Shown piece after piece: positions 1 to 6,182 of a stretch of DNA of 6,289 nt (positions are counted from its first letter, which is position 1; each line of letters opens with the position of its first letter). The stretch covers positions 1-6,289 of the forward strand of contig CALDPK010000014.1 of the NCBI GenBank assembly GCA_937911855.1, in the 5' to 3' direction. The position numbers were made by a program, and so were the translations under genes. The DNA is from an uncultured Trueperaceae bacterium (GTDB lineage Bacteria; Deinococcota; Deinococci; Deinococcales; Trueperaceae). The notes under the pieces are model-generated. The model made no database searches and was not told the origin of the DNA. It was given only the letters and a program-made list of their open reading frames with translations.

Positions 1-150
1 CATCGCGCCCATGTCCATGGCCTCGCCCGCCGTCCAGCCGAAAATCCCGGCGTAAAAGGCAAGGCCCGCCGCCGGGTCGCTGGACATCAACTCGGTCCAA
101 TTTCCATGTCCGGCCTTTTGCTGGTCGAAGGCCTGCGTTTCGCGGCATTT
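1..150 (-). pseudogene. VOC/glyoxalase-like protein, internal fragment
   Basis: The minus strand reads through without a stop from about 150 to base 1 and gives 47 residues starting ETQAFDQQKAGHGNWTELM. Next come the hallmarks of a vicinal-oxygen-chelate domain start: WTELM, SSDPAAGLAFYAGIFGW and a tail rich in Met and Gly (AMDMGAM). From family knowledge, AFD..K.GHGNW.EL followed by DP.A...FY...FGW opens the second half of two-domain glyoxalase/bleomycin-resistance-like proteins, so this is probably internal. There is no start codon before the Met of TELM and no ribosome binding site. The frame is shifted by one relative to the permease that abuts it, and the rest of the gene is outside the window. 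A VOC domain has no expected link to an ABC permease, so I regard the piece as foreign to this locus. Identification rests on motifs only. Confidence 0.72.
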
Positions 151-152
151 CC

Positions 153-533
153 CTATCTGCCGGGCCGCGCGCCGGAGATGATGCCGAAGCTGAACCCGAT
201 CAGCAGCGACAGCAGATAGGCGCTGCCTGCGAGCAGCAGTGTGACCGGCAGGCGGTCAGAGAGTATGTCGAGCACGGGGCGGTTCTGACGCCAGGAGGAG
301 CCCAGATCGCCCTGGACGAGCCCGCCCAGGTAGTTCACGAACTGCTGCGGCAGGGGCTGGTCAAGGCCCATGACGCGGCGCGTGTTCTCGATCTGCTGCG
401 GGGTCGCGTCCAGGCCGGCGCGGATGACTGCCGGGTCACCCGGCAGGAGGCGCATGCCGAAGAACACCATCGCGATGACGAGCAGCATCGTGATCAGCAG
501 CGACGTTGTCTGGGAGAGCAGGTATTTTGCCAC
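153..533 (-). pseudogene. DppB/OppB-type ABC transporter permease, truncated after 126 residues
   Basis: This is the first part of an inner-membrane permease of the peptide/nickel ABC importer family. Residues 9-30 form a first transmembrane helix, followed by LLPGDP at 29-34. A periplasmic segment follows with MGLDQPLPQQF (55-65) and GDLGSSW (75-81), both typical of the DppB N-terminal domain. Residues 97-120 form a second helix. The family is normally about 305-335 residues, so some 60 percent is missing, including the EAA loop that contacts the ATPase. The reading frame ends at TAG just after ARPGR, where relatives continue. Immediately downstream the sequence becomes VOC-like, so the gene is broken. 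The start is GTG at 533, because an in-frame TAA lies directly upstream; a weak GGA sits about nine bases before it. It lies 81 bases downstream of the solute-binding protein gene, the usual operon order. Confidence 0.85.
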
Positions 534-560
534 TTATCAGTCCAACTATTACCAAAATTC

Positions 561-594
561 AGGCGCCTCGCTGGCAGCATGCCGCGAGGCGCCT
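561..594 (-). terminator. Intergenic hairpin between binding-protein and permease genes
   Basis: Bases 561-571 (AGGCGCCTCGC) and 584-594 (GCGAGGCGCCT) form a perfect 11-base-pair inverted repeat. It can extend, after one bulged base, by GGC/GCC (573-575 with 581-583) around an AGCAT loop. In the minus-strand transcript it begins 20 bases after the binding-protein stop codon and is followed by GAATTTTGG, so the U-run is short. It could be a leaky intrinsic terminator or a 3'-end stabiliser. Such hairpins are commonly placed after the first gene of ABC importer operons, keeping the binding protein more abundant than the membrane parts. The structure is seen; the function is inferred. Confidence 0.6.
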
Positions 595-614
595 GTGTAC
601 TCGGTCTTAACCGG

Positions 615-2099
615 TCAGTTGATGGTCACGCCATGGAAGTTGAAGCTGTCCAGCAGCGGGGTGATCCAGAAGCCTTCGATGTTGGCGCGGGTGGTGGTGC
701 GGGCGTTCGGAGTGCCCAGGTAAACCCAGGGCGCCTGCTCGTGCAGGATCCACAGGGCTTCGTCGTAAAGTTCGCCGCGAACTTCGGGGTCGCTGGTGAC
801 GGCGGCCTGCTCGAGTGCCGCAGCGAGCTCAGGCGTGCTAAAACCGACGTAGTTGTCGGAATCGACGTAGCCGCCCAGGCGGCCGGTCGGGTCGAGCTTG
901 CCGGTGTGACCGACGACGGTCATGTCGAAGTCGTAGTTGTTGCTGTACACCTCGTTGAGCCAGACGCCCCACTCGACGATCTTGATCTCGGCGGTCACGC
1001 CGACTTCAGCGAACTGCGACTGGATGATCTGGCCGGCCAGCACGTGGGCTGCGTACAGCTGCGGCAGGGTGAGGGTGAAGCTGAAACCGTCCGCGTAACC
1101 GGCTTCGGCCAGCAGTTCGCGGGCGCGCTCCGGGTCGTAGGGCCAGGGCTCGAGGTCTTCGGGCAGCCAGGGGCTGCCGGCTTCCATGAAGGTGCCGGTC
1201 AGGAAGCCGCCGCCGTAGGCGACGGTGTTGACTACGTCTGAGTCGACAGCCAGGTTCATGGCCTGACGGACGAGCACGTTGTCGAACGGTTCACGGCGCG
1301 TGTTCATGGCGGCCACGTTGACCAGGCCTGACGGCCCGATGTTGGTGGCCAGGTCAGGGTTGGCTTCGATTGCGGGGATGTCGGCCGAGGCGGGCTGGTC
1401 GATCACGTCGAACTGGCCTGAGGTGAGGCCCTGCAGCTGGATGGCTGAGTCGGTGACGAAGGTGATGTGCACGCCGTCGATGGCGGCCGGGCCGCGGAAG
1501 TAGTCAGGGAAGGTGGCGAGTTCGAGGGAGCTGTCACGGATCCAGTTCTCGAAGGTGAACGGGCCGGTGCCGACGGGGTCGTTACCGAAGTCGTGGCCGG
1601 CTTCGATCAGGTCAGCCGGCAGGATCGCGCCCCAGCCGGATGCGAACGCGGCCAGGAGTGCGGGGGTCGGACCCTGAAGTTCGAACACGACGGTGTGCTC
1701 GTCCTCAGCGCGGATGTCGACGATGTTCCCGTACTCAACCGCCTTGGGTGAAGCGACGTCCTCGTCTGTGATGCGCTCGAACGTCGCGATCACGTCTTCG
1801 GCAGTGAGCTCCTTGCCATGGTGGAATTTAACGCCCGGCACGAGGTGGAAAGTCCACTCCAGCTGGTCGTCGCTGATCACCCAGTCGGATGCCAGCGCGG
1901 GAACGATCTCGCCTGCCTGGTTCACTTCGACCAGGGTGTCGTAGATCGATTTCATCGTCTGGAACGATGAGGTTGCCGAGGTGGTGTGCGGGTCGAGCGT
2001 GTCGGGCTGAGCTGCGAAACCGGCGCGCAGCGTCTGGGCGGCAGCACTGCTGACAACCAGCGCTGCCAGGGCGGCAATCAGGATCTTCTTGCTGGACAT
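615..2099 (-). CDS. Extracellular solute-binding protein, family 5 (peptide/nickel-type ABC importer)
   Basis: This is the ligand receptor of an ABC importer that would deliver peptides, or a related solute such as opines or nickel chelates, to a DppB/DppC-type channel. The 494-residue product has a Sec signal peptide: KK near the N-terminus, a hydrophobic core at 6-18, and AAA-Q at 19-22 as the likely cleavage site. There is no lipobox cysteine, so it should be a free periplasmic protein. The mature part starts with the family-5 pattern QPDTLDPHTT (31-40), then YDTLVE and the signature stretch VKFHHGKELTAEDV (90-103). VGTGPF and RARELLAEAGY, both typical, appear further on. Its length is normal for the family (about 490-540). 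The ATG at 2099 has a strong Shine-Dalgarno. It is the first gene of a minus-strand operon and is divergent from the phosphoesterase. The substrate cannot be told from sequence alone. Confidence 0.93.
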   Translation of the reverse strand: MSSKKILIAALAALVVSSAAAQTLRAGFAAQPDTLDPHTTSATSSFQTMKSIYDTLVEVNQAGEIVPALASDWVISDDQLEWTFHLVPGVKFHHGKELTAEDVIATFERITDEDVASPKAVEYGNIVDIRAEDEHTVVFELQGPTPALLAAFASGWGAILPADLIEAGHDFGNDPVGTGPFTFENWIRDSSLELATFPDYFRGPAAIDGVHITFVTDSAIQLQGLTSGQFDVIDQPASADIPAIEANPDLATNIGPSGLVNVAAMNTRREPFDNVLVRQAMNLAVDSDVVNTVAYGGGFLTGTFMEAGSPWLPEDLEPWPYDPERARELLAEAGYADGFSFTLTLPQLYAAHVLAGQIIQSQFAEVGVTAEIKIVEWGVWLNEVYSNNYDFDMTVVGHTGKLDPTGRLGGYVDSDNYVGFSTPELAAALEQAAVTSDPEVRGELYDEALWILHEQAPWVYLGTPNARTTTRANIEGFWITPLLDSFNFHGVTIN

Positions 2100-2105
2100 G
2101 GCGGA

Positions 2106-2113
2106 CTCCTCCT
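2106..2113 (-). promoter_or_regulatory. Strong Shine-Dalgarno of the solute-binding protein gene
   Basis: On the minus strand AGGAGGAG lies six bases before the ATG at 2099. This fixes that start and contrasts with the plus-strand genes here, which have no ribosome binding site. Confidence 0.8.
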
Positions 2114-2158
2114 GGGCTGCGCCTGGGGCGTTACGTGTTCTGCGGCACAGTTTCCCGA

Positions 2159-2164
2159 ATGATA
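2159..2164 (-). promoter_or_regulatory. Candidate -10 box for the solute-binding protein operon
   Basis: The minus strand reads TATCAT, matching five of six positions of TATAAT, about 60 bases before the ATG at 2099. I find no convincing -35 at 16-18 bases upstream (ATGACA is present but too close). This is a tentative call based on one short match. Confidence 0.25.
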
Positions 2165-2206
2165 CCGGCGATTTGTCATGTGCGTATGAGCTTGTTAAAG
2201 CAGAGT

Positions 2207-2218
2207 TACCATCCCCTC
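2207..2218 (+). promoter_or_regulatory. Candidate -10 box for leaderless transcription of the phosphoesterase
   Basis: TACCAT (2207-2212) fits the TANNNT form of a -10 element and is followed by exactly six bases before the ATG at 2219, so transcription would start at or next to the start codon. No Shine-Dalgarno is present in front of this ATG. No good -35 is seen at standard spacing. An alternative is TTGTCA (2173-2178) with TAAAGC (2196-2201) at 17 bases, which would leave a leader of only about 11 bases. Confidence 0.4.
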
Positions 2219-2878
2219 ATGCGCATGTTGGTGCTGTCCGACATTCACGCCGATGCTGCGGGCTTGCAGGCCGTCCTGGATCACGCGGGCGAGGCCGGCT
2301 GGGACGAGCTGGTGCTCCTGGGTGACCTGATCGGCTACGGCTCGCAGCCGGCAGAGACCCTGGCGATGCTGCAGGCGCTGCCGGTGCGTGCAGCTGTGAC
2401 GGGCAATCACGAACGCATGCTGGCTGACCTGAGGGCTGGTCAGGAACTGCGGATGTCGCGAGCGGTTCTGGCGGGCCTGGAACGCTGCCTGCAGGAACTT
2501 GACGCCGCGCAGCTCGACTGGCTCGAGGCGCTGCCTGAAGTGGCTCGGCTGCCCGGGGTGCAGGTCATCCACGGCAGCCCCGCGGGGGTGTTCGATTACG
2601 TGCTCTCCGCCAGGGACGCAAGGATTGCGGAGCCGCACCTCCTGGAGCCTCTCTGCCTCATCGGACACAGCCACCTGCCGGGCATATTCCTCAAGGAAGC
2701 CGGCGCCTGGTCTGCCCGTCCCGCGCGCCGCGCGGAACACACCTGGCAGCTGCCCGAGGGTACGACCGCCATCCTCAACCCGGGTTCGGTGTTATTGAAC
2801 CGGGACCGGACGGGCGGGCGCAGCTACGGGATCCTCTCCCTGGATCAGGAGCGCAGCTTCACGGTTCGCCGCGTCTGA
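2219..2878 (+). CDS. Metallophosphoesterase family protein (YfcE / Metallophos_2 type)
   Basis: This is a small soluble phosphoesterase of the calcineurin-like fold, using two metal ions to hydrolyse phosphate mono- or diesters. All canonical motifs are visible in the 219-residue product: SDIHAD with Asp8 and His10, GDLIGYG with Asp36, GNHE with Asn63 and His64, IHGSP with His118, and GHSH with His150 and His152. LNPGSV (186-191) and an Arg-Asp near 195 close the fold as in YfcE-like proteins. The metal-binding set is complete, so it should be active. The substrate is unknown; relatives act on cyclic dinucleotides, Ap4A or simple phosphodiesters. The frame is open from further upstream (an ATG at 2135), but family members begin MRILVISDIH, so I place the start at 2219. 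It is divergent from the binding-protein gene and is followed 67 bases later by the aminotransferase, which has its own promoter-like sequence. Confidence 0.9.
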   Translation: MRMLVLSDIHADAAGLQAVLDHAGEAGWDELVLLGDLIGYGSQPAETLAMLQALPVRAAVTGNHERMLADLRAGQELRMSRAVLAGLERCLQELDAAQLDWLEALPEVARLPGVQVIHGSPAGVFDYVLSARDARIAEPHLLEPLCLIGHSHLPGIFLKEAGAWSARPARRAEHTWQLPEGTTAILNPGSVLLNRDRTGGRSYGILSLDQERSFTVRRV

Positions 2879-2910
2879 GATGACGTTCCAGGCGGGCCTC
2901 GCGGGAACCC

Positions 2911-2945
2911 TTAGCATTTCTTTTGCCTTCGTGCAATAGTTAGCC
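2911..2945 (+). promoter_or_regulatory. Candidate leaderless promoter of the aminotransferase
   Basis: TTAGCA (2911-2916, four of six -35 positions) is followed after 18 bases by AATAGT (2935-2940, four of six -10 positions), then TAGCC and the ATG at 2946. Expected initiation six or seven bases past the -10 falls on or beside the A of ATG. No ribosome binding site exists in between, so a leaderless mRNA is likely. Confidence 0.45.
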
Positions 2946-4277
2946 ATGGAACAGACCAAGACAACCCGCAGCGCCAGGAATGTGCTGGCTCCCTGGAGCA
3001 AACAGTCAGCAGTCAACACACCCACGTTTGTCCGCGCTGAGGGCTCGTGGATGTTCGACGACGCAGACAACCGCTACCTTGACCTGTCAGCCGGCCTCGT
3101 GGCCGTCAACATGGGTCACGCCCACCCCAAGATCGTCAAGGCCATAGCCGAGCAGGCAGCCCGGGTCGCCTACGTGCCCCCGGCGCTCATCAACGACACG
3201 CGCAACGCGCTGGCTGACCTGCTGTCCGAGATCTCGCCCTGGCCCGAAGGTGGCCGCACATTCTTCACCACCGGTGGCGGCGAGGCCAACGAGGACGCCA
3301 TCAAGATGGCCCGCATGATCACCGGCCGCCACAAGATCCTGGCCAGCTACCGCAGCTTCCACGGCAGCGCACCCGGCGCCGGCAGCATGACGGGTGAGGA
3401 CCGGCGCTGGGCCAACGAACCCGGCATGCCCGGCATCAAGCACTTCTTCGCGCCCTACACGTACTCGAGCCCGTTCAACACGGTCGATCCGGTCGAGGAA
3501 ACCGACCGCGCGCTGAAGCACCTGGAGCAGGTGATCATGTTCGAAGGACCCTCGAACATCGCAGCACTGTTCATCGAGCCGCTCGTCGGTTCGAACGGCG
3601 TGATCAGCTACCCGGACGGCTACCTGCGTGGGGTTCGCGACATCACCTCAAGGCACGGCATCATGCTCGTCTTCGATGAGGTGATGACCGGTTTCGGCCG
3701 CCTGGGTGAATGGTTCGCCGCCATCCGCTACGGGGTTGAGCCCGACATGATCACGTTCGCCAAGGGCGTCGCTTCCGCGTACGTTCCGCTCGGCGGCGTG
3801 CTGATCCGCGACCAGCATTGCGAGTTCTTCGAGGACCTGGCGCTGATGTGCGGCCACACCTACTCCGGCCACCCGCTGTCGATGGCAGCCGGCCTGGCCA
3901 ACCTGCAGGCGATGCGCGACGAGGGCATCGTGCACCGCGCCCGTGAGCTTGAGCCCCTGCTGCGCAAGGGCCTGACCGAGCTTGCCGAGCGGCACCCGAG
4001 CATCGGCGACGTCCGCGGTGAAGGCGCGATGTTCGGCCTGGAGTTCGTGAAGAACCGTGATACCCGCGAGCCGCTCGTGCCCTGGTACGCGGGCGACAAC
4101 ACCCCGGTCACCCAGCTGTGCAAGGCACTGCGCGACGAGGGTGTCTACGCGTTCGGCCGCTACAACATGCTGCTGGTCACCCCACCGCTCGTCATCACCG
4201 AGGACGAGCTTCAGTTCGGTCTGCAGGCGCTCGACCGGGCGCTCAGCCAGGTCGAAGGCGGCTGGGACCTGCACTGA
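2946..4277 (+). CDS. Class III pyridoxal-phosphate aminotransferase (omega-aminotransferase group)
   Basis: This is a cytosolic PLP enzyme that moves an amino group from an amine or omega-amino acid to a keto acid such as pyruvate. The 443 residues match the family's usual 420-460. Visible landmarks in order are FDDADNRYLDLSAGL (37-51), NMGHAHP (55-61), TTGGGEANE (108-116, the cofactor phosphate loop), and RYR-like SYRSFHG (134-140). DEVMTGFGR follows with Asp244, which pairs with the PLP ring nitrogen, then FAKG with Lys273, the Schiff-base lysine, and HTYSGHP (304-310). All catalytic residues are intact. The overall style (long RWANEPGMPGIKHF segment, HTYSGHP) recalls taurine:pyruvate and related aminotransferases, but the substrate cannot be fixed by eye. 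The adjacent convergent GntR/UTRA regulator may control it. ATG 2946 is chosen because it fits the N-terminus of relatives and sits just after a -10-like box. The stop is at 4275-4277. Confidence 0.92.
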   Translation: MEQTKTTRSARNVLAPWSKQSAVNTPTFVRAEGSWMFDDADNRYLDLSAGLVAVNMGHAHPKIVKAIAEQAARVAYVPPALINDTRNALADLLSEISPWPEGGRTFFTTGGGEANEDAIKMARMITGRHKILASYRSFHGSAPGAGSMTGEDRRWANEPGMPGIKHFFAPYTYSSPFNTVDPVEETDRALKHLEQVIMFEGPSNIAALFIEPLVGSNGVISYPDGYLRGVRDITSRHGIMLVFDEVMTGFGRLGEWFAAIRYGVEPDMITFAKGVASAYVPLGGVLIRDQHCEFFEDLALMCGHTYSGHPLSMAAGLANLQAMRDEGIVHRARELEPLLRKGLTELAERHPSIGDVRGEGAMFGLEFVKNRDTREPLVPWYAGDNTPVTQLCKALRDEGVYAFGRYNMLLVTPPLVITEDELQFGLQALDRALSQVEGGWDLH

Positions 4278-4280
4278 GGT

Positions 4281-5006
4281 TCAGTCGGCCTGCACGTCCC
4301 GGGCCAGGGTGACCTGGTAGCGGTAGTTTTCACTTAAAAACTGCGCCCTGCTGTAAAGAAGCGGGGCGCCGACACCGTCATAGGCGACGCGCTCGACGCT
4401 GATCAGCGGCGAGCCGTTCTTCACGTCCAGCAGGCGGGCTGTCTCGCCTTTGGCCAGGACGGCGCTGACCGAGTCGTCACCGTGGCTGATGCGCCTGCCG
4501 TACGTCTTCTCGAGCAGGTCGTAGATCGGCGCCACGTGCGGTTCGGCCGGGCTGATGCCACTTTCAGCTGGCAGCCAGGTCTCGCAGATGGCGACCGGCT
4601 GGCCCGCTGACTTGCAGATCGTGAACACCCGCAGCAGCTTGCTGCCGGGTTCAGCGCCCAGTTTCTCTGCAGCTTCGAAGCTGGCGGGCTTGATGCTTGA
4701 ATCCAGTACCAGCAGCTGGGCGTCCTCAAGCCTGGCTGCGAAAACGCCCATGATGTCAGCGAGCCCGGAGGCGGTCACCCGCGGCCGGGACCGCACGATC
4801 ATGGTGCCCACGCCGGGGCGCCTGACGAGGAGGCCGGCCTGCACCAGGTCGCGGATGGCGCTGCGCATGGTGGCCCGGCTCACGCCGTAATCACTGGCGA
4901 GTTCGATCTCGGGTTCAAGCCGGTCGCCGACGTTCAGCTCGCCGGTGCCGATGCGTTCAAGCAGGCGGTCACGGACCGTCTGGTACAGGGGTGGGTTCTT
5001 TCTCAA
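4281..5006 (-). CDS. GntR-family transcriptional regulator with UTRA ligand domain (HutC subfamily)
   Basis: This is a dimeric DNA-binding repressor or activator that responds to a small molecule. The 241 residues are typical of the HutC group. Residues 7-72 form the winged helix-turn-helix: PLYQTVRDRLLERI, LEPEIELASDYGVSRATMR as the recognition region, then LVQAGLLVRRPGVGT as the wing. Residues from about 90 to 235 form the UTRA domain, with the usual PVAICETWLP, IYDLLEKTYG and PLISVERVAYD segments, ending in YSRAQFLSENYRYQV, a classic UTRA close. The first usable start is TTG at 5006, since a TGA lies two codons upstream; GGTGA sits seven bases before it. It converges on the aminotransferase with three bases between the stop codons and is divergent from aroC. 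Ligand and target genes are unknown. Autoregulation through nearby repeats and control of the aminotransferase are plausible inferences. Confidence 0.93.
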   Translation of the reverse strand: MRKNPPLYQTVRDRLLERIGTGELNVGDRLEPEIELASDYGVSRATMRSAIRDLVQAGLLVRRPGVGTMIVRSRPRVTASGLADIMGVFAARLEDAQLLVLDSSIKPASFEAAEKLGAEPGSKLLRVFTICKSAGQPVAICETWLPAESGISPAEPHVAPIYDLLEKTYGRRISHGDDSVSAVLAKGETARLLDVKNGSPLISVERVAYDGVGAPLLYSRAQFLSENYRYQVTLARDVQAD

Positions 5007-5013
5007 CTGTCAA

Positions 5014-5018
5014 TCACC
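5014..5018 (-). promoter_or_regulatory. Ribosome binding site deciding the TTG start of the GntR gene
   Basis: The minus strand reads GGTGA seven bases before TTG at 5006. Together with the in-frame TGA two codons upstream, it supports TTG as the real start. Confidence 0.6.
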
Positions 5019-5019
5019 G

Positions 5020-5032
5020 CCGCGCTGCGCGG
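5020..5032. repeat. Perfect 13-base palindrome next to the GntR ribosome binding site
   Basis: CCGCGC (5020-5025), a central T, and GCGCGG (5027-5032) form a perfect inverted repeat. It lies one base from the GGTGA motif. As DNA it could be an operator for autoregulation; as RNA it can make a five-pair hairpin just before the ribosome binding site. The sequence is seen; the role is a guess, as GC-rich DNA throws up such palindromes by chance. Confidence 0.4.
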
Positions 5033-5049
5033 AAAGGCAGCGAAAACTT

Positions 5050-5071
5050 CATAGGTATCGGGCGACATAGG
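5050..5071. repeat. Two CATAGG direct repeats in the gntR-aroC intergenic region
   Basis: CATAGG occurs at 5050-5055 and at 5066-5071, a 16-base period or about one and a half helical turns. The repeats sit in the leader or promoter area of the divergent regulator gene. They may be part of a protein-binding site, but six-base repeats are weak evidence. Confidence 0.25.
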
Positions 5072-5075
5072 GGTG

Positions 5076-5081
5076 ATTCTA
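5076..5081 (-). promoter_or_regulatory. Candidate -10 box for the GntR gene
   Basis: The minus strand reads TAGAAT, five of six matches to TATAAT, about 70 bases upstream of TTG 5006. The region 17 bases further upstream is GC-rich and shows no -35. This is tentative. Confidence 0.3.
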
Positions 5082-5090
5082 CGTCCCTGT

Positions 5091-5106
5091 CCCGGGGCCG
5101 CCCGGG
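5091..5106. repeat. Paired CCCGGG palindromes
   Basis: CCCGGG occurs at 5091-5096 and 5101-5106, separated by GCCG, so the pair is both a direct and an inverted repeat. It can form a six-pair stem with a four-base loop. No T-run follows on either strand, so it is not an intrinsic terminator. It lies between the divergent regulator and aroC promoters and could be an operator. Confidence 0.3.
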
Positions 5107-5135
5107 TGTGCGGCCGCTGCGGGTACTCAGACCGG

Positions 5136-5150
5136 TGCTAACATTGGCGG
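5136..5150 (+). promoter_or_regulatory. Extended -10 element giving a leaderless aroC transcript
   Basis: TGCTAACAT (5136-5144) has an extended -10 TG dinucleotide, one spacer base, and TAACAT (four of six to TATAAT, and TANNNT in form). The ATG at 5151 follows after six bases, so the expected start of transcription is the start codon. There is no conventional Shine-Dalgarno, only TTGGCGG directly against the ATG. Confidence 0.5.
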
Positions 5151-6182
5151 ATGCTCAGGTTTCTGTCTGCCGGTGAATCACATGGTCCCGAACTGACTTC
5201 CCTTCTGGACGGCGTTCCTGCCGGACTCGACCTGGTTGCCGAGCGCGACATCGACCCGTGGCTCAGGCGCCGTCAGGGCGGCTACGGACGGGGTCGCAGG
5301 CAGGTTATCGAGACTGACACCGCGGTGTTCACGGCAGGCGTCCGCGCCGGCCGCACCACCGGCGCTCCGGTTGTCATGAAGGTAGTCAACCGCGACAACA
5401 GCAACTGGCTCGAGATCATGGACCCGGCTCCCGGCGGCGAGCCCCGCAAGAAGGCGCTGACGGAAGCGCGGCCCGGTCACGCTGACCTGGCGGGCGGCAT
5501 CAAGTACGGCCACAAGGACCTGCGCGACGTGCTCGAGCGCGCCTCGGCCCGCGAGACAGCAGCACGCGTGGCAGCCGGTTCGGTCGCGCTGCGCATCCTG
5601 GCGGAAGCCGGCGTGCAGAGCTCCGCGCGGGTGGTGAGCATGGCGGGCGTCGCCTGCGACGGCGGCATGGACTGGGACCGGCTGGACGCGCTGGACGAAA
5701 GCCCGCTGCGGACGTTCGACCAGGCGGCCGAGGACGAGATAATCGACCGGGTCGACGCTGCGCGTGACGCCGGCGACACCATCGGCGGGATCATCGAGGC
5801 ACGCTTCCGGTTCGTGCCGGTAGGCCTGGGCAGCCACACGCAGTGGGACCGGCGCCTGGACGGCCGGCTGGCGCAGGCGGCACTAAGCATCCAGGCGATG
5901 AAAGGCATGGAGATCGGCGACGGCTGGGAGAACGCAGTCATCCCGGGCAGCCAGGTGCACGACGCCATCTACCGCGGCGACGAAGGCTGGTACCGCAAGC
6001 AGAACCGGGCGGGCGGGCTAGAGGGCGGCATGACAACCGGCGAGGAGCTCGTCATCCGTGCGGCCATGAAGCCGATAGCGACCCTGATGAAGCCGCTCGA
6101 AACCGTGGATGTCGTCAGCCACGAACCGGTTGCTGCATCGCGGGAACGGTCGGACGTCACGGCCGTGCCGGCCGCGTCGATC
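5151..6182 (+). CDS. aroC: Chorismate synthase, C-terminus lost at a junction
   Basis: AroC converts 5-enolpyruvylshikimate-3-phosphate to chorismate using reduced FMN, the last shared step of aromatic biosynthesis, in the cytosol. About 344 residues are present. Landmarks in order are SAGESHGPELT (6-16, with His11), RRQGGYGRGRR (40-50), RPGHADL (107-113, with His110), and YGHKDLRDVLERASARETAA (119-138). GLGSHTQWDRRLDG (225-238), MKGMEIGDG (250-258), AGGLEGGMTTGEE (287-299) and ERSDVTAVPAAS (332-343) follow. Substrate, flavin and catalytic positions therefore look intact. Intact enzymes are about 360-400 residues, so roughly 40 C-terminal residues are missing. No stop occurs, and after AAS the frame runs straight into an NhaA-like membrane segment to the window edge. 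ATG 5151 gives the standard N-terminus and follows a -10-like box. The sequence style is Deinococcota-like from memory. Confidence 0.95.

Noticed and set aside
579..1241. Long plus-strand open frame opposite the solute-binding protein
   Set aside because: It is antisense to a clear family-5 binding protein. Its translation is low-complexity Val/Gly/Ala-rich with no domain, as expected from GC-rich third positions.
2135..2218. N-terminal extension of the phosphoesterase from the ATG at 2135 or 2186
   Set aside because: The extra residues have no family counterpart, no ribosome binding site is present, and the conserved N-terminus begins at the ATG at 2219.
2195..2740. Minus-strand open frame opposite the phosphoesterase
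   Set aside because: The plus strand carries every metallophosphoesterase motif. The antisense product shows no recognisable family and has no ribosome binding site.
3648..4274. Minus-strand open frame opposite the aminotransferase, and a similar one at 3087-3521
   Set aside because: Both are shadows of a complete PLP enzyme; the products have no motifs and arise from high GC content.
5091..5106. CCCGGG repeat pair as an intrinsic terminator
   Set aside because: No T-run follows on either strand, and it lies in a divergent promoter region rather than after a gene.
5178..5837. Minus-strand open frames opposite aroC (also 5477-5968 and 5969-6280)
   Set aside because: The aroC frame on the plus strand is unmistakable and continuous. 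The antisense frames have composition typical of shadows and no starts with ribosome binding sites.
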